From contig NZ_LJIZ01000030.1 in assembly GCF_001420605.1 (NCBI RefSeq), forward strand, positions 1 through 64,000: 64,000 nt of DNA, written 5' to 3'. The stretch is from Bacillus sp. FJAT-25509 (GTDB taxonomy: Bacteria > Bacillota > Bacilli > Bacillales > Bacillaceae_G). Under the pieces are notes generated by a model, which had not been told where the DNA came from, ran no database searches, and worked only from the letters and a program-made list of their open reading frames with translations. Below are positions 41,093 to 49,364 of this stretch, in pieces. Numbering within the stretch: the first letter of the stretch is position 1; each line of letters begins with the position of its first letter. The position numbers and the translations under genes are program-made.

Positions 41093-42781
41093 TTATAATT
41101 TTTTGGGCTTAAAGCTTTCAGCTGCTCCTGGAGGTCCACCAAAAGGTTTTGCCATCGGTCCAACTGCTTCCATATCTACAACGATCATTGTTGGCTTTCT
41201 TCTTTCAGATGCCTTCTTTAGTTCATTAACAAATTCGTCTCCTGAGCCGATACGTGCTGCTTCAAAATGCATTGACTCAGCTAGTTTTACAAAATCAGGA
41301 CTTAATAAATTCACTGCTACTTGGCGACCGTATGCCGCTTCTTGAATATTACGAAGAACCCCATAGCCTGAATCATCAAATAACACAACAATAATAGGAA
41401 GATTTTCTTCAGCTGCGGTCACCATTTCCCCAACATTAACCATAAACCCACCGTCTCCAGCCATTAATACGACCGTTTGATGAGGGCAACCCAATTGAGC
41501 TCCTATAGCTGTTGGAAGACCCTGACCGATCCCGCCACCGGATGCGTGAATAGATGTTCTCGGTTCATAAATGTCGAATATTCTACTACCCCAGACATTT
41601 GCTTGTACTGTCACATCTCGAACTAAAATCGTATCTCTTGGTAAATTCTCTCTCATTCCATCTACAAATTGTTCAAACGGACCAAGTGTTTTACGAAGTT
41701 GTCCTCGCACTTCATTTCTTAATGAACGTACTTCTTCTATATAAGAAGGTAAAACCGAAATAGACTTTTCATCGATTTTATTTATTAGAGCTGATAAAAT
41801 ATCTTTTGCATCTCCGACTAACCCAACTGTTGCTTTATAATTACGATTAATTGCATTAAAATCTGCATCAATCGAAATATGTTCTTCTGGAACAGGGACT
41901 TTCCAGTTAGAAGTTTCATTTCCTCTGAAGCGTACACCTACACTAATCAGTAAATCTGCATTTCTCAAAAACTCTTTCGTCGACTCATTGGCTGCAAAAT
42001 GCCCTATACATTGCTCATGATTTTCTGGTATCGAACCCTTTCCAGATTGACTAGTAATGACAGCAGCTCCAAGAATTTCTGCTAAATTTGTTAACTCCTT
42101 TGAGGCATTTGCAGAAATAACACCGCCACCAGCCCAAATAACTGGACGATGTGCTTCTAAAATTTTTGATATTGCGATTTCTGGTATAACGGCAGTAATT
42201 TGCGGTTTAAAAACATCTACCTGTACTTTATCGATTGAAACGTCCTCGATAATTGCTGATTGAAAATCGATCGGAATTTCTAAACTAACTGGTCCTGTTG
42301 GAGCAGTTAATGCTTCTTCAATTGCTTTTCTTACTACACCAGCTGTTTGTTCTGGTCTTCTAAGTCTTACAGCATTTTTACAAGCACCGCTCATCATTGA
42401 AAGCTGGTCTTTGCATTCATGTATGTACCCTTTACCTGTACCAAGATAAGGTGATGCTACTTCTCCAGTCAGATGAAGTAGTGGAACTCCAGCTGCCCAT
42501 GCTTCTACTAATGAACCAGCAGCGTTTCCAGCTCCTGTTCCTGTACTAGTAATAACAACACCTAATTTTCCCGTCGCACGTGCATAGCCATCTGCCATAT
42601 TTACTGCTCCACTTTCGCCACGTGAACAGATTAGCTTTATACTTCCATCCCTTAAAATCGCGTCATAGATGGGCATATTGTGAATACTTACGATTCCAAA
42701 AGCGACTTCTACGCCTGCTTGAACTAACTCTTTTACGACGGCATCCGCAGTAGTAAATACGATCTCTTCTTGATTTTTCAT
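41093..42781 (-). CDS. Thiamine-diphosphate-dependent decarboxylase/lyase
   Basis: A 562-aa enzyme of the acetolactate synthase/benzoylformate decarboxylase superfamily. The catalytic glutamate is Glu56 in RGESGAVNMADGYAR. The TPP/Mg motif begins GDGGFMVN near 441 and ends with LFDDSGYG. The central domain is present but lacks an obvious FAD motif. Family members decarboxylate 2-oxo acids or make carboligations. With the adjacent aldehyde dehydrogenase it could convert an aryl or alkyl 2-oxo acid to an aldehyde and then an acid. Exact reaction unknown. Confidence 0.85.
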   Translation of the reverse strand: MKNQEEIVFTTADAVVKELVQAGVEVAFGIVSIHNMPIYDAILRDGSIKLICSRGESGAVNMADGYARATGKLGVVITSTGTGAGNAAGSLVEAWAAGVPLLHLTGEVASPYLGTGKGYIHECKDQLSMMSGACKNAVRLRRPEQTAGVVRKAIEEALTAPTGPVSLEIPIDFQSAIIEDVSIDKVQVDVFKPQITAVIPEIAISKILEAHRPVIWAGGGVISANASKELTNLAEILGAAVITSQSGKGSIPENHEQCIGHFAANESTKEFLRNADLLISVGVRFRGNETSNWKVPVPEEHISIDADFNAINRNYKATVGLVGDAKDILSALINKIDEKSISVLPSYIEEVRSLRNEVRGQLRKTLGPFEQFVDGMRENLPRDTILVRDVTVQANVWGSRIFDIYEPRTSIHASGGGIGQGLPTAIGAQLGCPHQTVVLMAGDGGFMVNVGEMVTAAEENLPIIVVLFDDSGYGVLRNIQEAAYGRQVAVNLLSPDFVKLAESMHFEAARIGSGDEFVNELKKASERRKPTMIVVDMEAVGPMAKPFGGPPGAAESFKPKKL

Positions 42782-42812
42782 CTTAGTATCCTACCTTTGT
42801 CTAATGATTTAT

Positions 42813-43604
42813 TTAAAGTGCTTTACCGATTGCACCTGCAGTTTCAATTGTAGAACCGGCTACATAACTCGCTTTGTCTGAAGCAAGAAAAACAATAACA
42901 CTAGCAACTTCTTCCGCTTCACCTACTCGACCTAGTGGAATATTTCTTTTTATCGCAAGATCTCTATAATATTCTTCGGGATCCATATCAGGAGCATTTT
43001 TCAATCTTCTTCGTTCCCATTGATCTGTCCGAATTAATCCAAGACTTACTGAATTTACTAAAATATTGTCGGATGCTAATTCTTGAGACAACGTTTTACT
43101 TAAATTTAAAAGTCCTGCACGTGTCGCTGCTGTTGCTACCATATGACGCTCAGGCTCTTTTGCTAAAGTTGCATTTATATTAATAATTCGGCCTCCTCCA
43201 CTTTTTACTAAATAAGGATGAGCTGCACGAACTGCATAAATAATTGCGAAATACTTTAATTGGATTTGTTCCTGCCACTGTTCATCTGTAATATCGAAAA
43301 AATGCCCCATAACGCTTTGACCAGCTGCATTCACTAACGTATCAATCCCACCAAACTTTTCTGCTGTTTGTTGAATAAACGAGTTAACTTCCTCTTTTGA
43401 TGTAACATCACAGGTAGATGCAAATAGATCTTCGCTTTTGCCATATGAGAGTAAATGATTTAATGCATTATCTGCACGCTCTTTGCTTCTTCCGCAAATT
43501 GCTACTTTAGCGCCTTCACCTAAAAATAATTCAGCCGTCTTCAGGCCAACACCAGAGGTGCCACCCATAATTACTGCTACTTTTCCTTTTAACCCAAGAT
43601 CCAT
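42813..43604 (-). CDS. SDR-family protein lacking the canonical YxxxK
   Basis: A 263-aa short-chain dehydrogenase fold. The cofactor motif GGTSGVG is intact near residue 14 and NAAG near 92. In the catalytic segment HMVATAATRAGLLNL the usual Tyr and Lys positions are Thr158 and Arg162. This implies either altered chemistry or a non-catalytic role. ATG 43604 is chosen because AAGGGGTGACGGG precedes it. It is the second gene of the eight-gene operon, between the extradiol dioxygenase and the TPP enzyme. Confidence 0.8.
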   Translation of the reverse strand: MDLGLKGKVAVIMGGTSGVGLKTAELFLGEGAKVAICGRSKERADNALNHLLSYGKSEDLFASTCDVTSKEEVNSFIQQTAEKFGGIDTLVNAAGQSVMGHFFDITDEQWQEQIQLKYFAIIYAVRAAHPYLVKSGGGRIININATLAKEPERHMVATAATRAGLLNLSKTLSQELASDNILVNSVSLGLIRTDQWERRRLKNAPDMDPEEYYRDLAIKRNIPLGRVGEAEEVASVIVFLASDKASYVAGSTIETAGAIGKAL

Positions 43605-43668
43605 CCCGTCACCCCTTATTAAAGCTTTCATGTTTCTTGATACTTAAAGCTTTTTTTATTTAAAATTT

Positions 43669-44589
43669 TTAAAGTACTTTAACCGTTGTATCTACCCAGC
43701 CAGTATCAGGCTCTCCGCCCATAGCTTTACGAGCTTCTGGTTTTGGTGGACCAGCAATTCCCCATTGATCCATTAGATGTGGTACACGTTTCCAAACTCG
43801 CGCTCTCCATTCAGCCTCATCTTCAATTGTTTCAAGATAACAGGTGTATTCCATGACAAATCCACCGAGATCTTGAAAATAACAAAAGATATTATTACCA
43901 GGACCATGTCGACCTGGACCCCATAACTCACTTAATCCCGCTTTCCTTACATTACTAATGCCTCGCATCAATTCATCCACTGAATCAACCTCGTAAGCAA
44001 TATGATTAACTGAAGAGTGTGCATCTTGGTTAAATGCAATCGAGTGATGTTTTCGATTACACCTTAAGAAGGACATTTTGTGCTCACTCCAATCTGTCAC
44101 TTTGAATCCAAGCACATCTGTATAAAACTCCACGATCATATCTAAATCTTTTGTGTTCATTACTACATGGTTTAATTTCACTGGATCAACGTTTTTATTA
44201 GTCCAAATCGATGTTTGAACCTCTACCCAAGCAGAAAGTTCAATTACACGGTTTTCTGGATCAACAAATCGAAGTCCATATCCTCCACCAGCTTCATCCA
44301 AATAACCTGGCTCTTCAACAATATGTACACCTTTTGAGTGTAAGATTTCTGCTGCACGATCTACTGCATTTTTATCGACCATTCCAAATGCAATATGATG
44401 CAAACCGCATTTATCGCCTTTTCGAAGGCTTAGTATATGATGCTCTGGTCCTGCCCCTCTAAAATATGCAATATTGTCATCCGAAACATTTACACGATCT
44501 AAACCCCAAACTTTTTCGTAAAAGTTCACTTGTTCCTCAAAGTTTGGTGTGATCAAACTTATATGTCTTAAATGAGTAATTCCTAGCAC
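43669..44589 (-). CDS. Extradiol ring-cleavage dioxygenase, VOC family (type I)
   Basis: A 306-aa two-domain vicinal-oxygen-chelate protein. The iron ligands of the C-terminal domain are intact: His141 in KLNHVVM, His196 in SVNHIAYEV and Glu247 in GGFVMEYTCY. The N-terminal domain keeps the fold but not the ligands, as in catechol 2,3-dioxygenase and BphC. It should cleave the catechol made by the dioxygenase and diol dehydrogenase. GTG 44589 is chosen, with GGGAGGG 7 nt upstream; the ATG at 44610 lacks an RBS. It is the first gene of the main operon. Confidence 0.88.
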   Translation of the reverse strand: MLGITHLRHISLITPNFEEQVNFYEKVWGLDRVNVSDDNIAYFRGAGPEHHILSLRKGDKCGLHHIAFGMVDKNAVDRAAEILHSKGVHIVEEPGYLDEAGGGYGLRFVDPENRVIELSAWVEVQTSIWTNKNVDPVKLNHVVMNTKDLDMIVEFYTDVLGFKVTDWSEHKMSFLRCNRKHHSIAFNQDAHSSVNHIAYEVDSVDELMRGISNVRKAGLSELWGPGRHGPGNNIFCYFQDLGGFVMEYTCYLETIEDEAEWRARVWKRVPHLMDQWGIAGPPKPEARKAMGGEPDTGWVDTTVKVL

Positions 44590-44644
44590 CAACAATCCCT
44601 CCCAATCCATCTATATAAAGCGCTTTCTTTTTAACTCTATTGAA

Positions 44645-44677
44645 AAAGGCAGCTACAATTTAATCAAAATGTAGCTG
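44645..44677 (-). terminator. Hairpin terminator/attenuator between cupin and extradiol dioxygenase genes
   Basis: CAGCTACA (44650-44657) pairs with TGTAGCTG (44670-44677), followed on minus by CCTTTTTC. Since no other promoter is obvious upstream of the VOC gene, it may be partial and set the cupin-to-operon ratio. Confidence 0.7.
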
Positions 44678-44690
44678 ACCCTTTTTTAAA

Positions 44691-45224
44691 TTAACCTTTG
44701 ATGATTGCTTCTCTTTCTTTAGCACGTTGTTTACGAAGTTCTTCAAGCGCGCTACCTTCTGGATAGGTTGGAAGGTTTGGTTTCACTGCGCCAAGCATAA
44801 CTAACATTCGTGCTTCAGTATCTCCATCATTTCTAATGCCTCGATGAACGCCAGGAGGAGAGCTGATACAATCTCTAGCTTTTAATTTAATTTCATGTAC
44901 TTTGTCTTTACCAACTTCTTGAATTAAAGCAGTTACTTCTCCCTCAAGAATGAAAAATACTTCTTCTACATCATCGTGGAGATGTAAAGGTCCAATACAA
45001 CCAGGAGGTAGAACCATTGTACTTAATGTAAAATGTTCTGCTGTAATTACATTTGAATCATTATTCGCTGTCGCACCGCGTCCAATATAACGCATTTGAG
45101 CACGCTTATATCTAGGATCAATTTCCTCTTGAAACTTTAAAACATTCCAATCTAGCGTACGGTCTTCTAAGCGAGCCACGTATTTTTTTTCAAATTCTGT
45201 AACTGAAAAAGTTTCATTTGTCAT
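44691..45224 (-). CDS. Cupin-domain protein
   Basis: A 177-aa single-domain cupin. Motif 1, GPLHLHDDVEEVFFILEGE, carries His-x-His and Glu metal ligands; motif 2 lies around SSPPGVHRGIRNDGD with the fourth ligand His. Such proteins can be dioxygenases, isomerases or binding proteins. ATG 45224 follows AGGGAGGATTTTAAAA. It is the first gene after a strong, IclR-site-controlled promoter at 45.3 kb, ahead of the aromatic operon. Confidence 0.8.
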   Translation of the reverse strand: MTNETFSVTEFEKKYVARLEDRTLDWNVLKFQEEIDPRYKRAQMRYIGRGATANNDSNVITAEHFTLSTMVLPPGCIGPLHLHDDVEEVFFILEGEVTALIQEVGKDKVHEIKLKARDCISSPPGVHRGIRNDGDTEARMLVMLGAVKPNLPTYPEGSALEELRKQRAKEREAIIKG

Positions 45225-45296
45225 TTTTAAAATCCTCCCTGTATTGTTGTTCTTTTTAAACAAAATGTTTTGTATCGAACACTTTTCGTGTTTTAT

Positions 45297-45317
45297 ATAC
45301 AAAACATTGTTTTATCT
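45297..45317 (-). promoter_or_regulatory. Candidate IclR-family operator at the cupin/operon promoter
   Basis: ATACAAAACA, one central base, TGTTTTATCT: a near-perfect dyad just downstream of the -10 box, spanning about +2 to +22. Extra half-sites TGTTTTATAT (45289-45298) and TGTTTTGTAT (45266-45275) follow in the leader. It resembles the KdgR-type IclR-family site with AAACA-n-TGTTT core. Confidence 0.75.
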
Positions 45318-45325
45318 ATAAAATA

Positions 45326-45354
45326 ATTCTAGGATGAATTATTCTTTGTGTCAA
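45326..45354 (-). promoter_or_regulatory. Sigma-A promoter of the cupin/aromatic operon
   Basis: TTGACA (45354-45349), 17 nt, TAGAAT (45331-45326) on the minus strand. Confidence 0.88.
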
Positions 45355-45445
45355 CATTGTTTTTAGAAAATTTTGATATGTCATAAAAGTTAAATATAAA
45401 AAATTACTGTATTTCCAAGGTTTATAACTTGTTTTTTTTGAAAAA

Positions 45446-45482
45446 AAATATGGATTCCCTTAGTTTGGGAACCCATATTTTT
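45446..45482 (-). terminator. Terminator of iclR
   Basis: AATATGG-A-TTCCC pairs with GGGAA-C-CCATATT, with a long T-run on the minus strand (TTTTTTTT). It isolates the cupin promoter from iclR transcription. Confidence 0.85.
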
Positions 45483-45490
45483 AACTTGAA

Positions 45491-46294
45491 CTATTTTACC
45501 TGAGTTGAAACTCTGCCATTGAAGCCCATATAGTTTGATAGCAAAACAGAGACATCTAGAAGTTTAGGCAATGCAACTTTATTCATGAAATCTTCTTGAT
45601 AAGATAATTCAGTCGCTACGATATTCAGTGCCGCCAATACCTTTCCTGTTCTACCGTAAATAGGTGCAGCAATCGAATGAATACCTTGATGAAATTCTCC
45701 GCTAGTCATAGAGTATCCATTTTGACGTATTTTTTCTAATTGATCCATAAACTCTCCAGGCGTCGTTAACGTTTTATCTGTATAAGGTGTTAAATTTGTA
45801 ACTTGGAACAGTTGCATAAGACTTTCCTTTGGCTCGTATGCAAGAAGTAGCTTTCCATTTGCAGTTGCATGAGCTGGTAGTCTTAACCCAATATTGACAT
45901 TGACTGCTGATACCCCTCTAACCGGAGCACTCCCTACATAAACTACTTCATGTCCATCTAAAATTGACAAATGACAAGAAGCACCTATTTCATCACGTAA
46001 TGATTCCATATAAGGTTGTGCAATTTCAGGTATTTTCAAGCTATTTATATAACTAAAACCTAATTCAAGAACCTTTGGGGTTAACGAATATTGTTTCGTA
46101 TTTTCATCCTGTGTTAAGTATCCAATCGACTGCAGTGTATAAAGTAATCGATAAGGTACTGTCCTGCTTACCCCTAACTTTTTTGCAATCTCAGAAAGTG
46201 ACAAACTAGGATGTTCCTCATTAAAAAGCTTAATAATTTCTAACCCTCTAACTAAAGAATTGGCGCTATATTTTTCTTTTTCTACATTATCCAT
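45491..46294 (-). CDS. IclR-family transcriptional regulator
   Basis: A 267-aa regulator. The N-terminal winged helix-turn-helix (about 10-75) includes LSLSEIAKKLGVSRTVPYRLLYTL. The C-terminal effector domain has ATANGKLLLAY and SMTSGEFHQGIHSIAAPIY, typical of aromatic-sensing IclR proteins. ATG 46294 follows TTAGGAGAGG. It is co-transcribed with the upstream alpha/beta hydrolase. It probably represses or activates the three promoters bearing the AAACA-n-TGTTT dyad, with a pathway substrate as effector. Confidence 0.9.
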   Translation of the reverse strand: MDNVEKEKYSANSLVRGLEIIKLFNEEHPSLSLSEIAKKLGVSRTVPYRLLYTLQSIGYLTQDENTKQYSLTPKVLELGFSYINSLKIPEIAQPYMESLRDEIGASCHLSILDGHEVVYVGSAPVRGVSAVNVNIGLRLPAHATANGKLLLAYEPKESLMQLFQVTNLTPYTDKTLTTPGEFMDQLEKIRQNGYSMTSGEFHQGIHSIAAPIYGRTGKVLAALNIVATELSYQEDFMNKVALPKLLDVSVLLSNYMGFNGRVSTQVK

Positions 46295-46327
46295 CGAGCA
46301 AACCTCTCCTAATACATAGATTCAATT

Positions 46328-47134
46328 CTATTTTTGACTTATCGTTTGTTTCTTTAAAAAGTTTAACACGGATTGATTAAATATTTTAGGATCTTCTTGA
46401 TAGCATAAATGCCCTGTATTTGGAACGATAACAAATTCTGAATTTGGAATTAACTCGTGAAATATTTGTGATTCACTTATTGGCGTCACTTGATCTAACT
46501 CTCCGCACATGACAAGTGTTGGAACAGATATTGAAGACAGAATCTCCATTTGGTTTAAGTTTGATAAAGAGTAGGAAACAGAACGGTAACCAGATAGACG
46601 TACTTGTGACATTATACGTTCAGCCTCTTTTATAACCTCAGCCGATGCATTTGGCGCAAGTAATGCTTTAACTCTTTTTCTGGCTAGTTCACTCGGATGT
46701 AAATTTTCAATGGAGTTTAATCTGTTTTGAAGTTTTTTCTCGTTTTCTTCTCTACTTAATCCAGCTGCTCCACGTGTTGCATCTGAAATAATTAACGCAT
46801 CAACCATATACGGAAAACGGTTTGTAAAATCAATTGCAATTGCCGATCCCATTGAATGCCCTAGTAAATAGATTGAATCTAGCCCTAGACTATCCAAAAA
46901 CTCTTTAAGAACATTAGCAAACTCGGAAAATTCACGGAACTCCTCTTGTAAATCGGAACTCCCACCATAACCTGGAGCATCCCAAACAATTACTCTATAC
47001 TGTTCCTTCAATTCACTTAATTGATGCTTCCATGACTGAGAATTATTTCCTAAGCCATGTAAAATTACAAGGGCTTGTCCTTCACCTGATTCTTGATAAT
47101 GAATCGATAATCCTTTTAAATGACTAATTGGCAT
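46328..47134 (-). CDS. Alpha/beta hydrolase, meta-cleavage-product hydrolase-like
   Basis: A 268-aa alpha/beta-fold hydrolase. The nucleophile serine is in LLGHSMGSA, the acid in CGELDQVTP and the histidine in PNTGHLCYQED. Oxyanion region LHGLGNNSQSW near the start. Close in length and layout to MhpC/BphD/XylF carbon-carbon hydrolases, which act after extradiol cleavage. ATG 47134 has GGAGGT at 8-nt spacing; upstream ATGs fit less well. It sits first in a two-gene transcript with iclR. Confidence 0.8.
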   Translation of the reverse strand: MPISHLKGLSIHYQESGEGQALVILHGLGNNSQSWKHQLSELKEQYRVIVWDAPGYGGSSDLQEEFREFSEFANVLKEFLDSLGLDSIYLLGHSMGSAIAIDFTNRFPYMVDALIISDATRGAAGLSREENEKKLQNRLNSIENLHPSELARKRVKALLAPNASAEVIKEAERIMSQVRLSGYRSVSYSLSNLNQMEILSSISVPTLVMCGELDQVTPISESQIFHELIPNSEFVIVPNTGHLCYQEDPKIFNQSVLNFLKKQTISQK

Positions 47135-47172
47135 CCGCATTACCTCCACTTTATTTTCTATATTCAAAACCT

Positions 47173-47207
47173 AAAACACAATGTTTTATATAAAAAACAT
47201 GTTTTTT
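47173..47207 (-). promoter_or_regulatory. Candidate IclR-family operator region of hydrolase-iclR
   Basis: Minus strand shows ATATAAAACA followed by TTG and TGTTTTAG (imperfect, wider centre) next to the even palindrome AAAAAACATGTTTTTT (47192-47207). It lies downstream of the -10 box, as at the other two promoters, and would give autoregulation. Confidence 0.6.
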
Positions 47208-47216
47208 TTAACTTGA

Positions 47217-47245
47217 ATTATAGATTTGTCAGAATTTATTGTCAA
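47217..47245 (-). promoter_or_regulatory. Sigma-A promoter of hydrolase-iclR
   Basis: TTGACA (47245-47240), 17 nt, TATAAT (47222-47217): consensus hexamers at ideal spacing. Confidence 0.92.
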
Positions 47246-47330
47246 TAACTCTAATTTTTCAATGAATAGATAAATGATTGATTATGCTATTGAAACATAA
47301 AAACTGGAAAATATTTCAGTAAAATCACAA

Positions 47331-47359
47331 TTGACAAACTTTTCTAATTATTTTATCTT
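47331..47359 (+). promoter_or_regulatory. Sigma-A promoter of the MFS transporter gene
   Basis: TTGACA (47331-47336), 17 nt, TATCTT (47354-47359). The -10 is weak. It leaves a leader of about 210 nt. Confidence 0.7.
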
Positions 47360-47380
47360 TAAAAGAGTTTCATTATCAAA

Positions 47381-47401
47381 ATATGAAACAGTGTTTTATA
47401 T
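47381..47401 (+). promoter_or_regulatory. Candidate IclR-family operator of the MFS gene
   Basis: ATATGAAACA, one base, TGTTTTATAT: a dyad with the same half-sites as the one at 45297-45317. It begins about 15 nt downstream of the predicted start site. Confidence 0.75.
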
Positions 47402-47578
47402 TTAAAACTTTTACTCTTATATTGAAAGGAGTGGATCGTTCAAGTTGAGCCAAAATTAAAACCTGAAGTATCAACACAGATTATTTGAACTTCAAATCTA
47501 TTAGGTAAACGTAGTTTCTGCTTTTTCCTTCCAAATTTTAAACGCAATTACTTGATTTAAAAAGGAGAGAGAATTTTA

Positions 47579-48874
47579 ATGCTACATAGACAAAAAAGAT
47601 GGATTTTTATTGCTTTACCAATATTTTTCTTTTGGTTCTTTGGTCAAATTGATAAAGTTGGCATTTCTGTTATACAAACAGATCCAGGGTTTTTGAAGGC
47701 ACTCGGAATGACTGGTGTTGACAAAAATGCAAAAATTGGTCTTCTTTCATTTGTTTTTACGATTGCATATGGAATTTCGAATCTATTTTGGGGATTCATT
47801 ATTGATAAATTTGGTGCGAGAAAAACAGCTATAGCTGGATTATTTGTTTGGTCTCTTACTATGTTTTCATCTGGTCTCTCTACTACATATGAAGCATTTA
47901 TTATAAGTCGAATTATTCTTGGATTTGGAGAAGGGATGATGATTCCTGTTTCGGGGAAGTTTATTTCTGCTTGGTTCAACAAACGAGAGCTAGGGCGAGC
48001 TCAAGCTTCATGGCTTACAGGTAACTATTTAGGACCAGCAATTGGGGCAGTCATATTAGTACTTGTTATTTCATCACTTCATTGGCAATCAGCTTTCTTT
48101 CTTCTCGCTGGATTTAACTTTTTAATTAATATTCCTATGTTTATTTTTCTTACAAGGAATACACCTGATGAACACCCATGGGTTAGTAAAGAAGAGTTGG
48201 ATCTAATTCATCGTCCAGTAGATTCAATAGAACATCAAGTAAGTAGTTCCAATGGGAATAAAAATTTTATTCAAGATTATCGTTTTTGGATTGTATGGTT
48301 TGGTATGCTAGTCTGTTCTTTCCTTTTCTTTGGAATAAGCATTTGGCTGCCAACATACTTGATCGAGGCAAAAGGTTTTGATCGTGAAGGTATGACAAGC
48401 ATTACTTCTTTATCGTGGTTATTTGCACTTGGATTTGTTCTCGCGTGTGGTTTTCTTGCCGATAAAACAAGACGCCCAAGCTTAATGGCATCAATTTTAT
48501 TTTCACTGACTGCTATATTTTTAACAACGGCAGTTCTTGTTCCAAATCCAGTATTAGCAGGGATTTGCATGGGACTTGCTATGGGATGTCAAGGTGGTGT
48601 CTTCCATCTTAGTAATATGTTCTTAGTAAAATATTCAACACAAGAGACGGCAGGCCGTGCAGCAGGCTTAATCGGATTTACAAACTTAATGGGTGGATTT
48701 TCTAGCTATATTATGGGCTGGTTACGTGATTCATCAGGAGGCAATTTCACGACTTCAATTATAATGTTAATTATTACGGCTCTCTTAGGTTTGATTGCTT
48801 ATTTATTTTCTATTAAAGAAGAAGCAACCGAACTACGTGCTGTTCCCCTACCTCCACAAAAAATTAATGCTTAA
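47579..48874 (+). CDS. MFS transporter, anion:cation symporter type
   Basis: A 431-aa major facilitator with 12 predicted segments. The loop 2-3 motif reads GFIIDKFGARKTA and the N-terminal half matches the ACS subfamily (hexuronate, phthalate, hydroxyphenylacetate carriers). ATG 47579 follows AAAGGAGAGAGAATTTT. It is divergent from hydrolase-iclR and carries the shared operator, so it likely imports the aromatic acid degraded by the cluster. Confidence 0.83.
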   Translation: MLHRQKRWIFIALPIFFFWFFGQIDKVGISVIQTDPGFLKALGMTGVDKNAKIGLLSFVFTIAYGISNLFWGFIIDKFGARKTAIAGLFVWSLTMFSSGLSTTYEAFIISRIILGFGEGMMIPVSGKFISAWFNKRELGRAQASWLTGNYLGPAIGAVILVLVISSLHWQSAFFLLAGFNFLINIPMFIFLTRNTPDEHPWVSKEELDLIHRPVDSIEHQVSSSNGNKNFIQDYRFWIVWFGMLVCSFLFFGISIWLPTYLIEAKGFDREGMTSITSLSWLFALGFVLACGFLADKTRRPSLMASILFSLTAIFLTTAVLVPNPVLAGICMGLAMGCQGGVFHLSNMFLVKYSTQETAGRAAGLIGFTNLMGGFSSYIMGWLRDSSGGNFTTSIIMLIITALLGLIAYLFSIKEEATELRAVPLPPQKINA

Positions 48875-48907
48875 TCAATTTAATTTTTGAAAACGCTTTT
48901 ATAAAAG

Positions 48908-48956
48908 AAGAGGCATCCCTAAAGTATCATTTAAAATGGATAGCCCCTTTTTTATA
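48908..48956 (+). terminator. Probable terminator of the MFS gene
   Basis: Bulged stem AGGC-ATCC against GGAT-A-GCC followed by CCTTTTTT. Weak stem but good T-run. Confidence 0.5.
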
Positions 48957-49244
48957 ACGTCGAATCGCATTAAGTACAAAAGAGTTGTAAAAAAACAATG
49001 AACTGCAATTAAATCTATGAAAACCGCAATTAAAACTAATAATTACCTATACCAGTTAGGGTATTATGACATTAAAATTGTTCAATAGTAGATACCTTGA
49101 AATGGAAAACTAGCAAATAGATTTTAACTCTTACTAAATCGAAAAAAACTCTACTTAATCTCTTTTAAAAGGTCAATTTTCTCATCTCAAATGAAAAGTT
49201 CTGTTGAGATACTCTACTACTTTGACTTAATACTTTTTCACATT
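48957..49244. other. Intergenic spacer with no recognised feature
   Basis: AT-rich spacer between convergent units. I see no RBS-preceded frame and no repeat. Confidence 0.5.
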
Positions 49245-49295
49245 AAAAAAAGGCGTCTCGTGTCAGTTAATCTGACTTTTTGAGACGCCTTTTTT
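49245..49295. terminator. Strong bidirectional terminator
   Basis: AAAAAAAGGCGTCTC (49245-49259) pairs with GAGACGCCTTTTTT (49282-49295), with an inner stem GTCAG/CTGAC. T-runs exist on both strands. Confidence 0.88.
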
Positions 49296-49364
49296 ACCTT
49301 TGTTTCTAAACTAATAGACGATTACTATAGTAGAATGAATTCGCTACAGTAATCGTCTATTCTA

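Noticed and set aside
47430-47488. Possible leader peptide before the MFS gene (GGAGTGG followed by an 18-codon open stretch)
   Set aside because: No start codon in the open frame, and the RBS-linked frames stop within a few codons.
49000-49240. Possible small RNA or gene in the spacer before the efflux adaptor terminator
   Set aside because: No promoter, stem or RBS-linked frame stood out from AT-rich background.
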